A stretch of 64,000 bases of DNA from an uncultured Pseudocitrobacter sp. (GCA_913778145.1 CAJYVI010000104.1:1-64000), one strand, 5' to 3'; numbered from the stretch's first letter, positions 43,010-54,068 are shown. Notes: generated from the letters alone by a model not told the origin. Made by a program: numbers and translations.

Positions 43010-44296
43010 TTAGGCGTTGTAGGCGTTTTCGCCGTGGCTGTTGACGTCCAGCCCTTCGCGCTCCTGCTCTTCCGGCACGCGCAGGCCCACGGTCAGGTCT
43101 GCCACTTTATAACCAACGAAGGCCACAATCCCCGACCAGACGATGGTGATACCGATGCTTTCGAGCTGTACCAACACCTGATGGCCCATGGTGACGCCTT
43201 CCGCGTAACCAACGCCGCCAAAGGAGGTGGAAGCAAAGATACCGGTCAGGATACAACCCACGATACCGCACACACCGTGAACGCCGAAGACATCGCAAGG
43301 ATCATCCACACGCAGCCAGCGTTTCAGAATGGTAACGCCCCATAGCCCTGCCAGACCCGCAACGATACCGAGGATCAACGCACCGCCGACACCGATAAAG
43401 CCACACGCCGGTGTGATGCCGACCAGGCCCGCAATCGCCCCGGAACACGCACCCAGCAGAGACGGTTTACCGCGCAGCGCCCACTCACCGAATACCCAGC
43501 CCAGAATCGCTGCCGCGGTTGCCACAACGGTGTTCACGAAAGCCAGACCGGCAATTTCGTTCGCCGCGCTCGCTGAACCGGCGTTGAAGCCAAACCAGCC
43601 GAAGTAGAGGATGGCAGTACCGATGAACACCATCGGCAAGTTGTGCGGTTTAAACGCTTCTTTGCCAAAACCGACGCGTTTACCAATCAGGTACGCCCCG
43701 ACGAGACCCGCAACCGCCGCGTTAATGTGAACCACCGTACCGCCCGCGAAGTCCAGCGCGCCGTGCGAGCCAAGCAGACCGCCGCCCCATACCATGTGCG
43801 CAATCGGAATGTAGGAGAGCGTCAGCCAGATAACCACGAAAATCAGCACCGCTGAGAAGCGAATACGCTCCGCCAGCGCACCGACTATCAGCCCTACGGT
43901 GATGCAGGCGAACGAGCCCTGGAAGGCAACGTGAATATACTGGTAAAACGTGCCCATCGGCGCCGTTATCGCGATGCCTTTCAGCATCACCCAGTCGAAA
44001 TTACCGAAGAAGCTGCCGCCGGTACCGAAAGCCAGCGTGTAGCCGTAAACCACCCACAGCACGCAGACCAGCGCAAACGTCACCGCCACCTGCGTCAGCA
44101 TAGAGAGAACGTTTTTCCCACGAATCAGGCCGCCGTAAAACAGGGCAATTCCCGGAATGGTCATAAACAGGACCAGCGCGGTACAAATCATCATAAAGGC
44201 GTTGTCTGCTTTATCGATCGTCGCCGGAGCCGCCATCGCCAGGCCCGGCAACAGCGCCAGAGCCGCCAAACCGGTTTTCAATTTTGCTATTTTCAT
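43010..44296 (-). CDS. amtB: ammonium transporter AmtB
   Basis: Trimeric inner-membrane channel for ammonium. A cleaved signal peptide (residues 1-22, GLAMA-A) is followed by 11 transmembrane helices. The pore histidine pair lies in SYIPIAHMVWGGG... and GVHGVCGIVGC. The 428-aa length equals E. coli AmtB from MKIAKLKTGLA. It is the second gene of glnK–amtB, 31 bp after glnK, and is gated by GlnK. Nitrogen limitation should induce it through the sigma-54 promoter upstream of glnK. Confidence 0.97.
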   Translation of the reverse strand: MKIAKLKTGLAALALLPGLAMAAPATIDKADNAFMMICTALVLFMTIPGIALFYGGLIRGKNVLSMLTQVAVTFALVCVLWVVYGYTLAFGTGGSFFGNFDWVMLKGIAITAPMGTFYQYIHVAFQGSFACITVGLIVGALAERIRFSAVLIFVVIWLTLSYIPIAHMVWGGGLLGSHGALDFAGGTVVHINAAVAGLVGAYLIGKRVGFGKEAFKPHNLPMVFIGTAILYFGWFGFNAGSASAANEIAGLAFVNTVVATAAAILGWVFGEWALRGKPSLLGACSGAIAGLVGITPACGFIGVGGALILGIVAGLAGLWGVTILKRWLRVDDPCDVFGVHGVCGIVGCILTGIFASTSFGGVGYAEGVTMGHQVLVQLESIGITIVWSGIVAFVGYKVADLTVGLRVPEEQEREGLDVNSHGENAYNA

Positions 44297-44327
44297 TTTT
44301 TCGATCCCTATCACTGTGCGCCAGGAA

Positions 44328-44666
44328 TTACAGTGCCGCTTCGTCGGCTTCGCCGGTACGAATACGAATCACACGTTGCAGCTCGGCGACGAAAATCTTA
44401 CCGTCGCCAATTTTTCCGGTGTAAGCCGCTTTACTCACCACATCCACGACTTCATCAAGCTGGTCGTCGGCAATCGCGACGTCAATTTTCACTTTCGGCA
44501 GGAAGTTCACGCTGTACTCCGCACCGCGATACAGCTCGGCATGCCCCTTCTGACGACCGAAGCCCTTCACTTCCGTCACGGTCAGTCCCTGAATACCAAT
44601 GGAAGACAGCGCTTCGCGGACGTCTTCGAGTTTGAATGGTTTGATTACCACGGTAACCAGCTTCAT
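44328..44666 (-). CDS. glnK: nitrogen regulatory PII protein GlnK
   Basis: 112-aa PII signal protein. It binds ATP/ADP and 2-oxoglutarate and is uridylylated at Tyr51 in the T-loop (GHAELYRGAEYSVNFLPK). Sequestration of AmtB follows when nitrogen rises. PII signature I (AEYSVN) and C-terminal signature (TGKIGDGKIFV) are present. Same length as E. coli. Confidence 0.98.
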   Translation of the reverse strand: MKLVTVVIKPFKLEDVREALSSIGIQGLTVTEVKGFGRQKGHAELYRGAEYSVNFLPKVKIDVAIADDQLDEVVDVVSKAAYTGKIGDGKIFVAELQRVIRIRTGEADEAAL

Positions 44667-44719
44667 AGATCCCCTCCAGTCAGAATTCGGTAATGGCTGC
44701 TGCTACACGATTGAGATAA

Positions 44720-44735
44720 AGCAAGGGGCGTGCCA
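44720..44735 (-). promoter_or_regulatory. sigma-54 promoter of glnK–amtB
   Basis: The minus strand reads TGGCACGCCCCTTGCT, a perfect -24/-12 match, ending 53 bp before the glnK start. It implies NtrC-activated transcription. I could not fix NtrC sites with confidence. Confidence 0.93.
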
Positions 44736-44814
44736 GAAATGAAAAGTCACAAAAATAGGCGGTTAACAGCATGAGGCGAGAGGCCATGCACGCGTTTTAG
44801 CAAGAAATGAAACA

Positions 44815-44846
44815 AAAACGCACCATGCGAGTGCAGGGTGCGTTTT
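44815..44846 (-). terminator. mdlAB terminator
   Basis: AAAACGCACC / GGTGCGTTTT stem with a T-rich run on the minus strand, about 50 bp after the mdlB stop. Confidence 0.8.
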
Positions 44847-44897
44847 GAAATTGCACGCGCTGGTGCGTCTGTTAGCAAATTGCTTAAAAAAAGTGCA

Positions 44898-46676
44898 TCA
44901 GGCGGTCAGGGTTTCATCCTGCGTGCTGGCGGCGAGCTCTTCCCCGGCCAGCTGAAGCTGATACATCTGCCAATAACGGCCTTTTGCTTCCAGCAGTTGC
45001 TGATGCGATCCCTGCTCCACCGCCTGCCCGCGATGCAGCACCATAATGGTGTCTGCGTCGACGATGGTGGAAAGCCGGTGCGCAATCACCACAAGCGTCG
45101 TGTGTTCACGCACGGCGGCCAGCGCCTGCTGAATGGCCTGCTCGGTACCGGAATCAATATTGGCAGTGGCTTCATCCAGAATCAGCACCTGCGGGGTATC
45201 AACCAGCACGCGCGCCAGCGCCAGTAGCTGTTTTTGCCCGACGGAGAGATTATTCCCCTGCTCGCCCAGCGGCGTATAGATACCATCGCTCAGACTACGC
45301 GCCAGTTCCGCCAGTTGTACCGTTTCCAGCGCTTGCCAGACCTGCGCTTCGCTGATATCACGGCCCAGCGTGACGTTCGCAAAGAAAGAATCCGCCAGGA
45401 CAACCGGATCCTGCTGCACCATGGCAACGCCCTGACGGAGCACCTGATGACTCAAACTGCCAAGCGGGCGACCGCCCAGGCGAATTTCACCTGCGTTCGG
45501 CGGGTAATAGCCCATCAGCAAACTGGCAAGCGTGCTTTTTCCGCTGCCCGTGTGCCCCACCAGCGCCACAAAACTGCGCGAGGGAATCGACAGCGAGATA
45601 TCCTGCAACACCATCCGGTCATCGCGGTAAGCAAAGGAGACGTTATCAATTTCAATGTCGCCGCTTTCCAGCTGACGGGTATCGTCACCGTAGGTCTGGC
45701 GCGGCCTGTCCATCAGTTCGAATACGCGCTCCCCGGCCACCACTGCCTGTTGCAGCATTGACTGCTGAGTGGTGAGTTCAATCAGCGGTTCATTGAGTCG
45801 ACCCAGATAGCTGATAAACGCATAAAGTACGCCCACTTCAATCGTGCCCACCGACGTAAAGCCAAACAGCATCAACAGACCGCACAGTATTAACGTAGAG
45901 AAGAGGCTCAGCAGCGGGCGCAGCAGGAAGCCATCGAGACGCAGCGTTTGCATACGCGCCAGATAGTGCTGACGGCTATGTTCGCCGATGCGCTCGCCAA
46001 AGCGCGCCTGCTGACGGAACTGCTGGATAACGCTCATGCCGTTGATCACTTCGTTAAAACCGTCGTTGATATCCGCCAGATACGTCCGCACGCGACGCAC
46101 GATAGGCGTGCTGTAGCGTTGGTAAATCACCATCACCGTCAGCACCGCCGGGAAGATGCACACCGCCACCAGCGCCATGCGCCAGTCGAGGCTGAACATC
46201 GCCACCAGCATCGCGCCAATCAGCGCCGCGCTGCGCAGCACCGTCGCGACGACGGTGACGTAGAGATCGCGGATCACTTCCGTGTCGTTAGTGACGCGGG
46301 AAATCAGCTGCCCGACAGGTTGCGTATCAAACTCGCTCAGCGGCTGGCGCAGCGCGGCGTCCATCACGTCACTTCGCAACTGTTGCACCACCCCAACCGC
46401 CGCACGATTGAACAGCAGCGACTGGTTATAGTGCAGCGTCGCCGCCAGCAGTTGCAGGCCGATATACGCCGCCGCCAGCCCCGCAACGGTGCCCAGCGGC
46501 AGCGTGTGTTTCGCCACCATGTTATCGATGAAGTAGCTTATCAACACCGGTCCGGAGACTTCCGCCGCTGCCGCCACCCACAGCATCACAACCGCAATAG
46601 AGAGCGGTTTGCGCCAGGGTGAGCCGTAGGCCAGCAATCTTTTTAATGTCGGCCACAGTTGACCAAAATTACGCAT
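44898..46676 (-). CDS. mdlB: ABC exporter half-transporter MdlB
   Basis: Membrane-spanning domain (six helices, residues about 20-310) followed by an ATPase domain with Walker [10 protein letters not shown], signature [15 protein letters not shown] and Walker [13 protein letters not shown]. 592 aa (E. coli 593). It starts 8 bp inside the mdlA gene, so it is translationally coupled, and the two form a heterodimer. Exported substrate unknown. Confidence 0.95.
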   Translation of the reverse strand: MRNFGQLWPTLKRLLAYGSPWRKPLSIAVVMLWVAAAAEVSGPVLISYFIDNMVAKHTLPLGTVAGLAAAYIGLQLLAATLHYNQSLLFNRAAVGVVQQLRSDVMDAALRQPLSEFDTQPVGQLISRVTNDTEVIRDLYVTVVATVLRSAALIGAMLVAMFSLDWRMALVAVCIFPAVLTVMVIYQRYSTPIVRRVRTYLADINDGFNEVINGMSVIQQFRQQARFGERIGEHSRQHYLARMQTLRLDGFLLRPLLSLFSTLILCGLLMLFGFTSVGTIEVGVLYAFISYLGRLNEPLIELTTQQSMLQQAVVAGERVFELMDRPRQTYGDDTRQLESGDIEIDNVSFAYRDDRMVLQDISLSIPSRSFVALVGHTGSGKSTLASLLMGYYPPNAGEIRLGGRPLGSLSHQVLRQGVAMVQQDPVVLADSFFANVTLGRDISEAQVWQALETVQLAELARSLSDGIYTPLGEQGNNLSVGQKQLLALARVLVDTPQVLILDEATANIDSGTEQAIQQALAAVREHTTLVVIAHRLSTIVDADTIMVLHRGQAVEQGSHQQLLEAKGRYWQMYQLQLAGEELAASTQDETLTA

Positions 46677-48444
46677 CGGTCACCTCCGACGGTTCTTCAT
46701 CAGGCGCATCATCCAGCGCCGCTTCCAGTTGCTGATAACGATACATATCGCGATACCAGCCTGGCTGCGTCACCAGCTGTTCATGCTGCCCGCGCTGGCA
46801 AAGATGCCCGTGCTGCATCACGATAATTTCACTGGCTTCCGTCAGCGCCGACAGTCTATGGGCGCTGATAATCACGGTGCGGCCCTCGCCCCACTGGCGC
46901 AGGTTATGCAAAATTTGGTGTTCGGTACGGCCGTCCACCGCCGAGAGCGCATCGTCGAGGATCAGAATTTCCGCGTTCAGCAGCAACGCGCGCGCAATGG
47001 AGATGCGCTGTTTCTGCCCACCGGAGAGCATCACCCCACGCTCGCCCACTTCCGTATCGTAGCCCTGCGGCAGACGCAGAATATCTTCATGAACGCTGGC
47101 AAGTCGGGCGACGTGTTCAATTTCGTCCTGGCTCGCCCCCGGACGGCCCAGTGCGATGTTGTTAGCCACCGTGTCTGAAAAAAGGAACGGTGTCTGGCTG
47201 ACTACCGCCAGGCGGCTTCTCCAGGCATCCAGTTTCAGTTTCGGCAGGGCGATACCGTGAAAATCGATTTCGCCTTTTTCGACATCAAAGTGGCGCTGAA
47301 TCAGCGACAGAATGGTGGATTTACCTGAGCCCGTTGGGCCGCAAATGCCCAGCATCTGCCCCGGTTGTAGCGTGAAGTGGACTTTCGTCAGCGTCGCTTT
47401 TTCCGTTTGTGGATAATGGAACTGGTCAATGGCGACCTTCAATACGCCTCGCCCGTCCGGCACCGATTCGGTGCCGTCATTGACCACCGGGGCTTCCATC
47501 AGCATGGCGCGAATACGGCTGTAGGCGGCGCTGCCGCGCTCGACGATATTAAACATCCACGCCAGCGCCAGCATCGGCCAAATCATCAGGCCGAGATACA
47601 TCACGAAGCTGGTGAGCTGACCGAGGGTTAACTCGCCCTGCATCACCATCCAGCTTCCACCGCCAATCGCCAGCAGGTTTGCCATGCCGATGGCGATATA
47701 AATTGTCGGGTCAAAACGGGCATCGATACGCGCCACGCGCATATTCTTCGCCCCGGTATCCGCCGCATCGGCAGCGAAAAGCGCCGACTGGCGATCTTCC
47801 AGGCCAAAGGCTTTGATCATGCGAATACTGGTCAGGCTCTCTTGTGTGCGGTCGTTCAGGCTGGAGAACGCCGCCTGCGCAAGCTTGAAGCGGTTGTGCA
47901 GCATATCGCCATAGCGCTTAATCGCCAGCGCCATAATCGGCATCGGTAACAGCGCCAGCAGCGTGAGCTGCCAGCTGATTTGCGTGGACATCACAATTAA
48001 CACCGCGCAGCCCATCACCAGCGAGTCGACCAGCGTCAGCACGCCTTCCCCGGCGGCAAAGACCACGCGGTCAACGTCGTTGGTAGCGCGCGCCATTAAG
48101 TCACCGGTGCGGTGACGCAGATAAAATTCCGGGTGCTGGCGGCTCAACTGGTGATAAAAGTCTTCTCGCAGTTCGACCGCAAGCTGATAGGACGCGCCGA
48201 ACAGCAGCACGCGCCAGACGTAGCGCAGCAGATAAACCACAACGGCAATCGCCACCATAAGGCCAATCAACATCCAGATGGTCGCCGCGGTGTAGTGATG
48301 TTGGGTGACGCCATCGACAACGTAGCCCACCACTTTTGGTGGTATCAGTTGAAGAATGGCAATGACCACCAGCAGCGCGACGGCGCCAACATAGCGACGC
48401 CACTCCCGGCGGAAATACCAGCTTAATTGAGCAAATAATCGCAC
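46669..48444 (-). CDS. mdlA: ABC exporter half-transporter MdlA
   Basis: Six-helix membrane domain and ATPase domain with Walker [10 protein letters not shown], signature [17 protein letters not shown] and Walker [13 protein letters not shown], in which the catalytic Glu is replaced by Asp (as in E. coli MdlA), suggesting one degenerate ATP site in the MdlAB dimer. 591 aa. Start lies 23 bp after the decR stop. Confidence 0.95.
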   Translation of the reverse strand: MRLFAQLSWYFRREWRRYVGAVALLVVIAILQLIPPKVVGYVVDGVTQHHYTAATIWMLIGLMVAIAVVVYLLRYVWRVLLFGASYQLAVELREDFYHQLSRQHPEFYLRHRTGDLMARATNDVDRVVFAAGEGVLTLVDSLVMGCAVLIVMSTQISWQLTLLALLPMPIMALAIKRYGDMLHNRFKLAQAAFSSLNDRTQESLTSIRMIKAFGLEDRQSALFAADAADTGAKNMRVARIDARFDPTIYIAIGMANLLAIGGGSWMVMQGELTLGQLTSFVMYLGLMIWPMLALAWMFNIVERGSAAYSRIRAMLMEAPVVNDGTESVPDGRGVLKVAIDQFHYPQTEKATLTKVHFTLQPGQMLGICGPTGSGKSTILSLIQRHFDVEKGEIDFHGIALPKLKLDAWRSRLAVVSQTPFLFSDTVANNIALGRPGASQDEIEHVARLASVHEDILRLPQGYDTEVGERGVMLSGGQKQRISIARALLLNAEILILDDALSAVDGRTEHQILHNLRQWGEGRTVIISAHRLSALTEASEIIVMQHGHLCQRGQHEQLVTQPGWYRDMYRYQQLEAALDDAPDEEPSEVTDA

Positions 48445-48467
48445 GCAGTAAAATTCCAGAGATAGTG

Positions 48468-48926
48468 TTATTCGATAGGAAGCGCTGTGGTGTATTTAAT
48501 CTGTTCCATCGCAAAACTTGAGGTCACGTCCGACAGTCCGGGGACGCGATTCACCAGGCTTTTATAAAAGTCGTCGTAGCGTTTCATGTCGGCGACCTGG
48601 ACCCGCATCAGGTAATCATATTCGCCCGCCATGCGCCAGAAACCGAGCACCTCGGGCATCTGGCTGACTTCATTCACGAAACGACTATACCATTCACTGC
48701 TGTGATGTTGCGTTTTTATCAGCACAAATGCGGTGAGGCCGAGCCCCAGTTTTTCCGCATCCAGCAACGCCACGCGCCCAAGCAAAATGCCGTCATCTTC
48801 CAGCCGCTTGAGACGCTTCCAGCAGGGTGTGGTGGTCAGATTAACGGCATCGGCCAGCGCCTGCAAAGAGAGGGTGCAGTCCGTTTGCAGCAGCGAGAGC
48901 AGCTTGCGGTCAATTTTATCTAACAT
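48468..48926 (-). CDS. decR: Lrp/AsnC-family cysteine-responsive regulator
   Basis: 152-aa transcription factor. N-terminal helix-turn-helix ([28 protein letters not shown]) and a C-terminal RAM effector domain ([23 protein letters not shown]). In E. coli, DecR (YbaO) turns on cysteine desulfidation genes when cysteine is high. Here it is divergent from cdsH, the likely target, with a 115-bp intergenic region. Its length equals E. coli YbaO. Confidence 0.95.
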   Translation of the reverse strand: MLDKIDRKLLSLLQTDCTLSLQALADAVNLTTTPCWKRLKRLEDDGILLGRVALLDAEKLGLGLTAFVLIKTQHHSSEWYSRFVNEVSQMPEVLGFWRMAGEYDYLMRVQVADMKRYDDFYKSLVNRVPGLSDVTSSFAMEQIKYTTALPIE

Positions 48927-49041
48927 CGCCCACCTCAGGAGAAAATTTTTCTCCTGTAAGTCTATTTTAAAGTGGAGATAGCAACAATTTTTTCCGCATC
49001 TTTCGCTAAGCTAGGCACAAAATGACAAATGGAAAATCACC

Positions 49042-50091
49042 ATGAACAGCACCTGGGTCAAAAATGCCATTAGCGAAATTAACGCCGATTATCAACGTAG
49101 CGCCGACACGCACCTGATTCGTCTGTCGCTGCCGGCGTTTCCCGGTATTCAGCTCTATTTAAAAGATGAAAGCACTCACCCAACCGGCAGCCTGAAACAC
49201 CGGCTGGCGCGGTCGCTGTTTCTGTATGGCCTGTGCAACGGCTGGATCAAAGAAGGCACGCCCATTATTGAAGCGTCGTCCGGTTCTACCGCCGTATCGG
49301 AAGCCTATTTTGCTCGCCTGCTGGGGCTGCCATTTATCGCCGTGATGCCCTCCTGTACGGCAAAACGCAAAATCGAACAGATTGAGTTTTACGGTGGACG
49401 TTGCCATTTCGTGCAGAGCGCCTGCGAAATTTATGCAGCCTCCGAAACGCTGGCACGTGAACTTAACGGCCACTATATGGACCAGTTTACGTTCGCCGAA
49501 CGCGCGACCGACTGGCGCGGTAACAACAACATCGCCGACAGTATCTTCCGTCAGATGAGTCACGAACCGAACCCGATCCCTGACTGGATTGTGATGAGCG
49601 CGGGCACAGGCGGCACATCGGCAACCATTGGCCGCTATATTCGCTGTCAGGGACATAACACGCAGTTAATGGTGGTCGATCCGCAAAACTCAGTGTTTAT
49701 GGACTACTGGCAAAGCCGCGACGGCAGCCTGCGTAGCTCTGTTGGCAGTAAAATTGAAGGGATTGGTCGCCCGCGCGTCGAGCCTTCTTTCATTCCTGAT
49801 GTGGTGGATGACATGCTACGAGTGCCGGATGCGGCAAGCGTCGCCACCGCGCAATGGCTGGAAAGCCAGTTAGGCCGCAAAGTTGGCGCATCCACCGGCA
49901 CCAACATGTGGGGCGCGTTGCAACTGGCAGCGCGGATGCGCAAAGAGGGACGCAGCGGGTCAATCGTGACGCTGCTGTGCGACAGCGGCGAGCGGTATCT
50001 GGAAACCTATTACAATGCAGAATGGGTGAAGGAGAATATCGGCGATCTCGCGCCGTGGCAGGCGGAAATTGAGTGCCTGCTGGCGAGGTGA
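49042..50091 (+). CDS. cdsH: PLP-dependent cysteine desulfhydrase
   Basis: Fold-type II PLP enzyme of the cysteine synthase/cystathionine beta-synthase group, 349 aa. The PLP Lys is K52 in HPTGSLKHR, the substrate loop is [11 protein letters not shown], and the phosphate-binding glycine loop is [12 protein letters not shown]. Salmonella CdsH and Pantoea CcdA, which degrade cysteine to pyruvate, ammonia and H2S, sit beside the same regulator, so the same role is likely here. E. coli K-12 lacks this gene at this place. It ends in a hairpin shared with cof. Confidence 0.85.
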   Translation: MNSTWVKNAISEINADYQRSADTHLIRLSLPAFPGIQLYLKDESTHPTGSLKHRLARSLFLYGLCNGWIKEGTPIIEASSGSTAVSEAYFARLLGLPFIAVMPSCTAKRKIEQIEFYGGRCHFVQSACEIYAASETLARELNGHYMDQFTFAERATDWRGNNNIADSIFRQMSHEPNPIPDWIVMSAGTGGTSATIGRYIRCQGHNTQLMVVDPQNSVFMDYWQSRDGSLRSSVGSKIEGIGRPRVEPSFIPDVVDDMLRVPDAASVATAQWLESQLGRKVGASTGTNMWGALQLAARMRKEGRSGSIVTLLCDSGERYLETYYNAEWVKENIGDLAPWQAEIECLLAR

Positions 50092-50098
50092 ACAAAAA

Positions 50099-50122
50099 AA
50101 GCCGGGCTAATATGCCCGGCTT
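50099..50122. terminator. bidirectional terminator of cdsH and cof
   Basis: AAGCCGGGC TAATAT GCCCGGCTT stem between convergent genes, with an A-tract before it (a T-tract for cof). Confidence 0.82.
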
Positions 50123-50137
50123 GCTGGAAAGGTCTCA

Positions 50138-50956
50138 TTATTCGGGGGAATAAGGAAGGTTGGGTTTGTCCAGCCAATGTGTCAAATAGTGGGAGACCGC
50201 CTGATTCTGGCAGTGTCCGATAACCGGTAAGTGCGGCAATGCCGCTTTCAGTTGTCCCATCGCGTTGCCCATCACCAGGCCACGCCCGACCAGGCTCAGC
50301 ATTTCGCGGTCGTTCATCGCATCACCAAACGCCATACATTCCTGCATCGTCAGCCCAAGATGTGCGCTCAGCACCGTCAGCGCCGCGCCCTTATTGCAGC
50401 CAACGGGCAGCACTTCCAGACAATCCACCGCCGAAAAACAGAGATGCGCACGATCGCCCAATGCTTCCTGGAGCTGTATGCCCAGACGCACGAGATCGTC
50501 GTGATCGCCGCAGAAACAGATCTTGGTTACCTCATGGGCAGGGATCTGTCGCAGATCGCGCAGCTGATAGTGAAAGCCGCTGTACATATGCGCCTGCAGC
50601 ATTTCGGGGATAGCTTTGCCAGTGAACCAGCCGTTATCGTTGAAAACGTGCATGCTGGCGTGGGTGTCCCAGCGAGCATGCAACACTTCATCGGCCACGT
50701 CCGGGGCGAGGTCGCTGCGATGCATTACCTCGCCGTGCAGAGAGTGAACGCGGGTTCCGTTGCCGGTAATCAGAAACGCGTCGAGCGCCAGTTGATCAAT
50801 CAGCGGGCGCATCTCAAGAACGTGCCGTCCCGTGGCGAAAGTCAGCGTAATGTCGCGTTCGCGCAGGCGCTTAAGCGTGGCGATGGTCTCATTCCCCAGC
50901 CGATGATCGGGCATCAGCAGAGTGCCATCCATATCAAATGCCGCCAGTTTTGCCAT
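50138..50956 (-). CDS. cof: HAD-family phosphatase Cof (HMP-PP hydrolase)
   Basis: Haloacid dehalogenase phosphatase of the Cof/IIB type; the E. coli enzyme hydrolyses the thiamine precursor HMP-PP and other phosphates. Motif I is DMDGTLL (residues 8-14), motif II TFATGR, motif III lysine in CNKGAAL and motif [12 protein letters not shown]. The 272-aa length from MAKLAAFD equals E. coli; the ORF runs 26 codons further upstream. Convergent with cdsH and divergent from ybaE. Confidence 0.95.
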   Translation of the reverse strand: MAKLAAFDMDGTLLMPDHRLGNETIATLKRLRERDITLTFATGRHVLEMRPLIDQLALDAFLITGNGTRVHSLHGEVMHRSDLAPDVADEVLHARWDTHASMHVFNDNGWFTGKAIPEMLQAHMYSGFHYQLRDLRQIPAHEVTKICFCGDHDDLVRLGIQLQEALGDRAHLCFSAVDCLEVLPVGCNKGAALTVLSAHLGLTMQECMAFGDAMNDREMLSLVGRGLVMGNAMGQLKAALPHLPVIGHCQNQAVSHYLTHWLDKPNLPYSPE

Positions 50957-51054
50957 TTTATCTCCGCCTGTGATCCCGCTCTCTTGCGTGACAGTATTGC
51001 CTGAGATATACGGAAGTAATACTGAATTGATCACATTTATTGTTCCGGGTTTTT

Positions 51055-52752
51055 ATGCGACTGCTCAACCGATTAAACCAGTTTCAGCGTCTGTGGCTAC
51101 CCTCTTCCGGCGCACCGCAGCAGGTCACCATTGCCGATCTCGCGGCGCGCTGTTTTTGCAGTGAGCGGCACGTCCGCACGCTGCTGCGTCAGGCGAGCGA
51201 AGCGGGCTGGCTCAGTTGGCAGGCGCAGTCCGGGCGCGGGAAACGCGGTACGCTGACCTTCCACACGACGCCAGATACCCTGCGTAATGAGATGATGGAG
51301 CTGGCGTTAAACAGCGGTCAGCAACACAATGCGCTGGAACTGGCGCAACTGGCGCCAGTAGAACTGCGCGCGCTGCTGCACCCCTTTTTGGGCGGCCAGT
51401 GGCAGAACAATACGCCGACGCTGCGTATCCCTTACTATCGCCCGCTGGAGCCGTTGCATCCTGGCTTTTTAGTCGGCCGCGCCGAACAGCATTTAGCGGG
51501 GCAAATCCATTCCGGGCTGACCCGCTTTGGCCGCGATACCGCCCGCCCGGAAGGCGATCTTGCGCATCACTGGGAGGTTTCAGCGGATGGGCTGCGCTGG
51601 CAGTTCTATATTCGCTCCACTCTGCACTGGCACAATGGCGACCCCATCGAAACACGACAGCTCAAACAACGGCTGGAAATGCTGCTGACGCTGCCCGGTT
51701 TGCGCAGACTGTTTGCCAGCGTGGAACAGATTGCGCAGCCTCACGCCCAGTGCCTGAGCTTTACGCTTTCGCGCCCGGATTATTGGCTGCCGCATCGGCT
51801 GGCAAGCTATTGCAGCGTGCTGGCGCATCCGGACGATCCGTCGCTCGGTAGCGGCCCGTTCCAGCTGAAGATCTTTGAGCCTGAGCTGGTGCGTCTGGAA
51901 AGCCACCATCGTTATCATCTGGGGCATCCGCTGTTGCAGGCGATCGAGTTTTGGATCACCCCACAGCTGTTCGAACAGGACCTCGGCACCAGCTGTCGCC
52001 ACCCGGTGCAAATCGCTGTCGGCGAAGCGGAAGAACTCAGCCAGCTACGGCTGGTGAGTAACAGCATCAGCCTCGGCTTCTGCTACCTGACATTTCGTCA
52101 GAGTTCACGGCTGTCGAAAGCACAGGCGCAGCGGGTGATTTCGCTGATTCATCACAGCGGCCTGCTGCAATCATTGCCGGTAGATGAGAACCTGATTACG
52201 CCCAGCGAAGCGCTGCTTCCTGGTTGGGCAATACCTCCCGTGCAGGAGCACGCGGTGCCCTTGCCGCCGCGCCTGACGCTGCATTATCACCTGCCCGTTG
52301 AATTACACACCATGGCCGAAGAACTGAAGCGGGCGCTGGCGAAGGAGGGCTGCGAGCTGACGCTCTGCTTCCACGATGCGAAGAGCTGGGATGATTATCC
52401 GGATCTGGATCAGGCCGATCTACTGATGGGCGATCGGTTGATTGGCGAAATGCCGGAATACACGCTTGAGCAGTGGCTACGCTGCGATCCGTTATGGCCC
52501 GCCATATTGAGCGAGTCACGTTATTCGGCGCTGATGACCGCGCTGGATGCCGCGCAGGCGCAAACGGATGAAGCTCAGCGCATTGCCGCGCTGAAAACCA
52601 TCTTCACCCTGCTGATGGAGGAAGGTATGCTCACGCCGCTGTTTAACTATCAATATCAAATCAGCGCGCCGCCGGGAGTTAACGGCATTCACCTCAACGC
52701 GCGCGGCTGGTTTGATTTCACCCAGGCCTGGCTGCCGCCGTCGACGCGGTGA
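51055..52752 (+). CDS. ybaE: SgrR-like protein YbaE
   Basis: 565-aa protein with an N-terminal SgrR-type winged helix (LAARCFCSERHVRTLLRQASEAGWLSWQAQSGRGKRG) and a C-terminal solute-binding-like domain (TLRIPYYRPLEPLHPGF...). SgrR activates the sugar-phosphate-stress RNA SgrS and senses small molecules. Whether YbaE is a regulator of a transporter is unknown. Start MRLLNRLNQF matches E. coli (566 aa). Confidence 0.9.
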   Translation: MRLLNRLNQFQRLWLPSSGAPQQVTIADLAARCFCSERHVRTLLRQASEAGWLSWQAQSGRGKRGTLTFHTTPDTLRNEMMELALNSGQQHNALELAQLAPVELRALLHPFLGGQWQNNTPTLRIPYYRPLEPLHPGFLVGRAEQHLAGQIHSGLTRFGRDTARPEGDLAHHWEVSADGLRWQFYIRSTLHWHNGDPIETRQLKQRLEMLLTLPGLRRLFASVEQIAQPHAQCLSFTLSRPDYWLPHRLASYCSVLAHPDDPSLGSGPFQLKIFEPELVRLESHHRYHLGHPLLQAIEFWITPQLFEQDLGTSCRHPVQIAVGEAEELSQLRLVSNSISLGFCYLTFRQSSRLSKAQAQRVISLIHHSGLLQSLPVDENLITPSEALLPGWAIPPVQEHAVPLPPRLTLHYHLPVELHTMAEELKRALAKEGCELTLCFHDAKSWDDYPDLDQADLLMGDRLIGEMPEYTLEQWLRCDPLWPAILSESRYSALMTALDAAQAQTDEAQRIAALKTIFTLLMEEGMLTPLFNYQYQISAPPGVNGIHLNARGWFDFTQAWLPPSTR

Positions 52753-52818
52753 AGAAGCTGGTCGCCACGCTGCCCGCGCGTTACCATAGCGTCTTTATCG
52801 TCATTAACAGGAAATGCT

Positions 52819-53514
52819 ATGAAACGCGCGGTTGTCGTCTTTAGCGGCGGACAAGATTCCACTACATGCCTGGTGCAGGCACTCCACCAATATGATGAAG
52901 TTCACTGCGTCACATTCGATTATGGTCAGCGCCATCGCGCAGAGATCGACGTCGCCCGTGAACTGGCATTAAAACTGGGCGCGCGTGCTCATAAAGTGCT
53001 CGACGTCACCCTGCTTAATGAACTGGCGGTCAGCAGCCTGACGCGCGACAGTATTCCGGTGCCAGACTATGAACCGGACGCCAACGGTATTCCGAATACC
53101 TTTGTGCCGGGGCGCAATATTCTGTTCCTGACGCTGACGGCGATTTACGCTTATCAGGTCAAGGCCGAAGCGATCATCACGGGCGTTTGTGAAACCGATT
53201 TTTCCGGCTACCCGGACTGCCGCGACGAATTTGTGAAAGCGCTGAATCACGCGGTTAACCTTGGTATGGCGAAAGATATTCGTTTCGAAACCCCGCTGAT
53301 GTGGCTCGATAAAGCCGAAACCTGGGCACTGGCGGACTACTGGGGCAAACTCGACCTGGTGCGCAGCGAAACACTGACCTGCTATAACGGCATTAAAGGC
53401 GATGGCTGCGGGCATTGCGCGTCCTGCCATCTGCGAGCAAACGGGCTGAACCACTATCTGGCGGATAAAGTCGGCGTGGCGGCAGCGATGAAGCAGAAAA
53501 CCGGGCTGAAATAA
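52819..53514 (+). CDS. queC: 7-cyano-7-deazaguanine synthase
   Basis: Converts 7-carboxy-7-deazaguanine to preQ0 with ATP and ammonia, in queuosine synthesis. The PP-loop motif is [11 protein letters not shown] at residues 8-18, and the zinc ligands are four cysteines near the C-terminus ([17 protein letters not shown]). 231 aa, same as E. coli. Transcribed alone after ybaE. Confidence 0.97.
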   Translation: MKRAVVVFSGGQDSTTCLVQALHQYDEVHCVTFDYGQRHRAEIDVARELALKLGARAHKVLDVTLLNELAVSSLTRDSIPVPDYEPDANGIPNTFVPGRNILFLTLTAIYAYQVKAEAIITGVCETDFSGYPDCRDEFVKALNHAVNLGMAKDIRFETPLMWLDKAETWALADYWGKLDLVRSETLTCYNGIKGDGCGHCASCHLRANGLNHYLADKVGVAAAMKQKTGLK

Positions 53515-53524
53515 CGGCGGCGGG

Positions 53525-53617
53525 TTGCCGGGGGCGCTGCGCTTGCCCGGCCTACAGACCAGAGCCAGATATCGAAGGGACCTTTGTAGGCCCGGTAAGC
53601 GCAGCGCCACCGGGCAA
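53525..53617. repeat. inverted REP pair between queC and fadM
   Basis: TTGCCGGGGGCGCTGCGC...CCCGGCCTAC and GTAGGCCCGGTAAGC...GCCACCGGGC are separated by about 27 bp between the convergent genes. Confidence 0.85.
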
Positions 53618-53624
53618 TGCGCAC

Positions 53625-54023
53625 TTACGCGACCATCTGCTCCAGGTGTTCGCGTAACTCCCCTTCCAGAGGCAACGCCTTCTGCGTTTTCAGGTCAATG
53701 CAGACAAACGTAATCAATGCATCCGCCACCACCTGCCCTTCCGGGTCCAGCGTCACTACCTGACTTAACACGCCGCTTTTTCCGTTTAACTGCTCCACTT
53801 TACTGGTTACCGTGAGCACATCGCTCAGCACCGCCGGGCGGCGGTAGTTAATGTTGATGTTCACCACCACAAACGCGATATGGTGCGCAGTCATCCACTG
53901 GAAACTGGCGCTGTTTTCCAGCCCATCCCAGCGGGCTTCTTCCAGAAACTCCAGATACCGGGCGTTATTGACGTGCTGATACACGTCCAGGTGATACCCG
54001 CGAACTTTAATTTTTGTCTGCAT
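53625..54023 (-). CDS. fadM: long-chain acyl-CoA thioesterase III
   Basis: 132-aa single hotdog-fold thioesterase that clears inhibitory acyl-CoA in beta-oxidation. 4HBT motif: YHLDVYQHVNNARYLEFLEEARWD near the N-terminus, with the catalytic Asp in HLDVYQHV. A FadR-like operator lies about 45 bp upstream, in line with fatty acid induction in E. coli. Confidence 0.94.
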   Translation of the reverse strand: MQTKIKVRGYHLDVYQHVNNARYLEFLEEARWDGLENSASFQWMTAHHIAFVVVNININYRRPAVLSDVLTVTSKVEQLNGKSGVLSQVVTLDPEGQVVADALITFVCIDLKTQKALPLEGELREHLEQMVA

Positions 54024-54068
54024 AGCGCCATAGCCTTACATGTTATTAGAAGAGTCAGAGGTCACACC

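Noticed and set aside
43931-44635. 234-codon plus-strand ORF opposite glnK/amtB
   Set aside because: Crosses the glnK–amtB boundary on the wrong strand.
44740-44800. NtrC binding sites upstream of glnK
   Set aside because: Only weak half-matches such as TGCACGCGTTTTAGCA; not good enough to list as sites.
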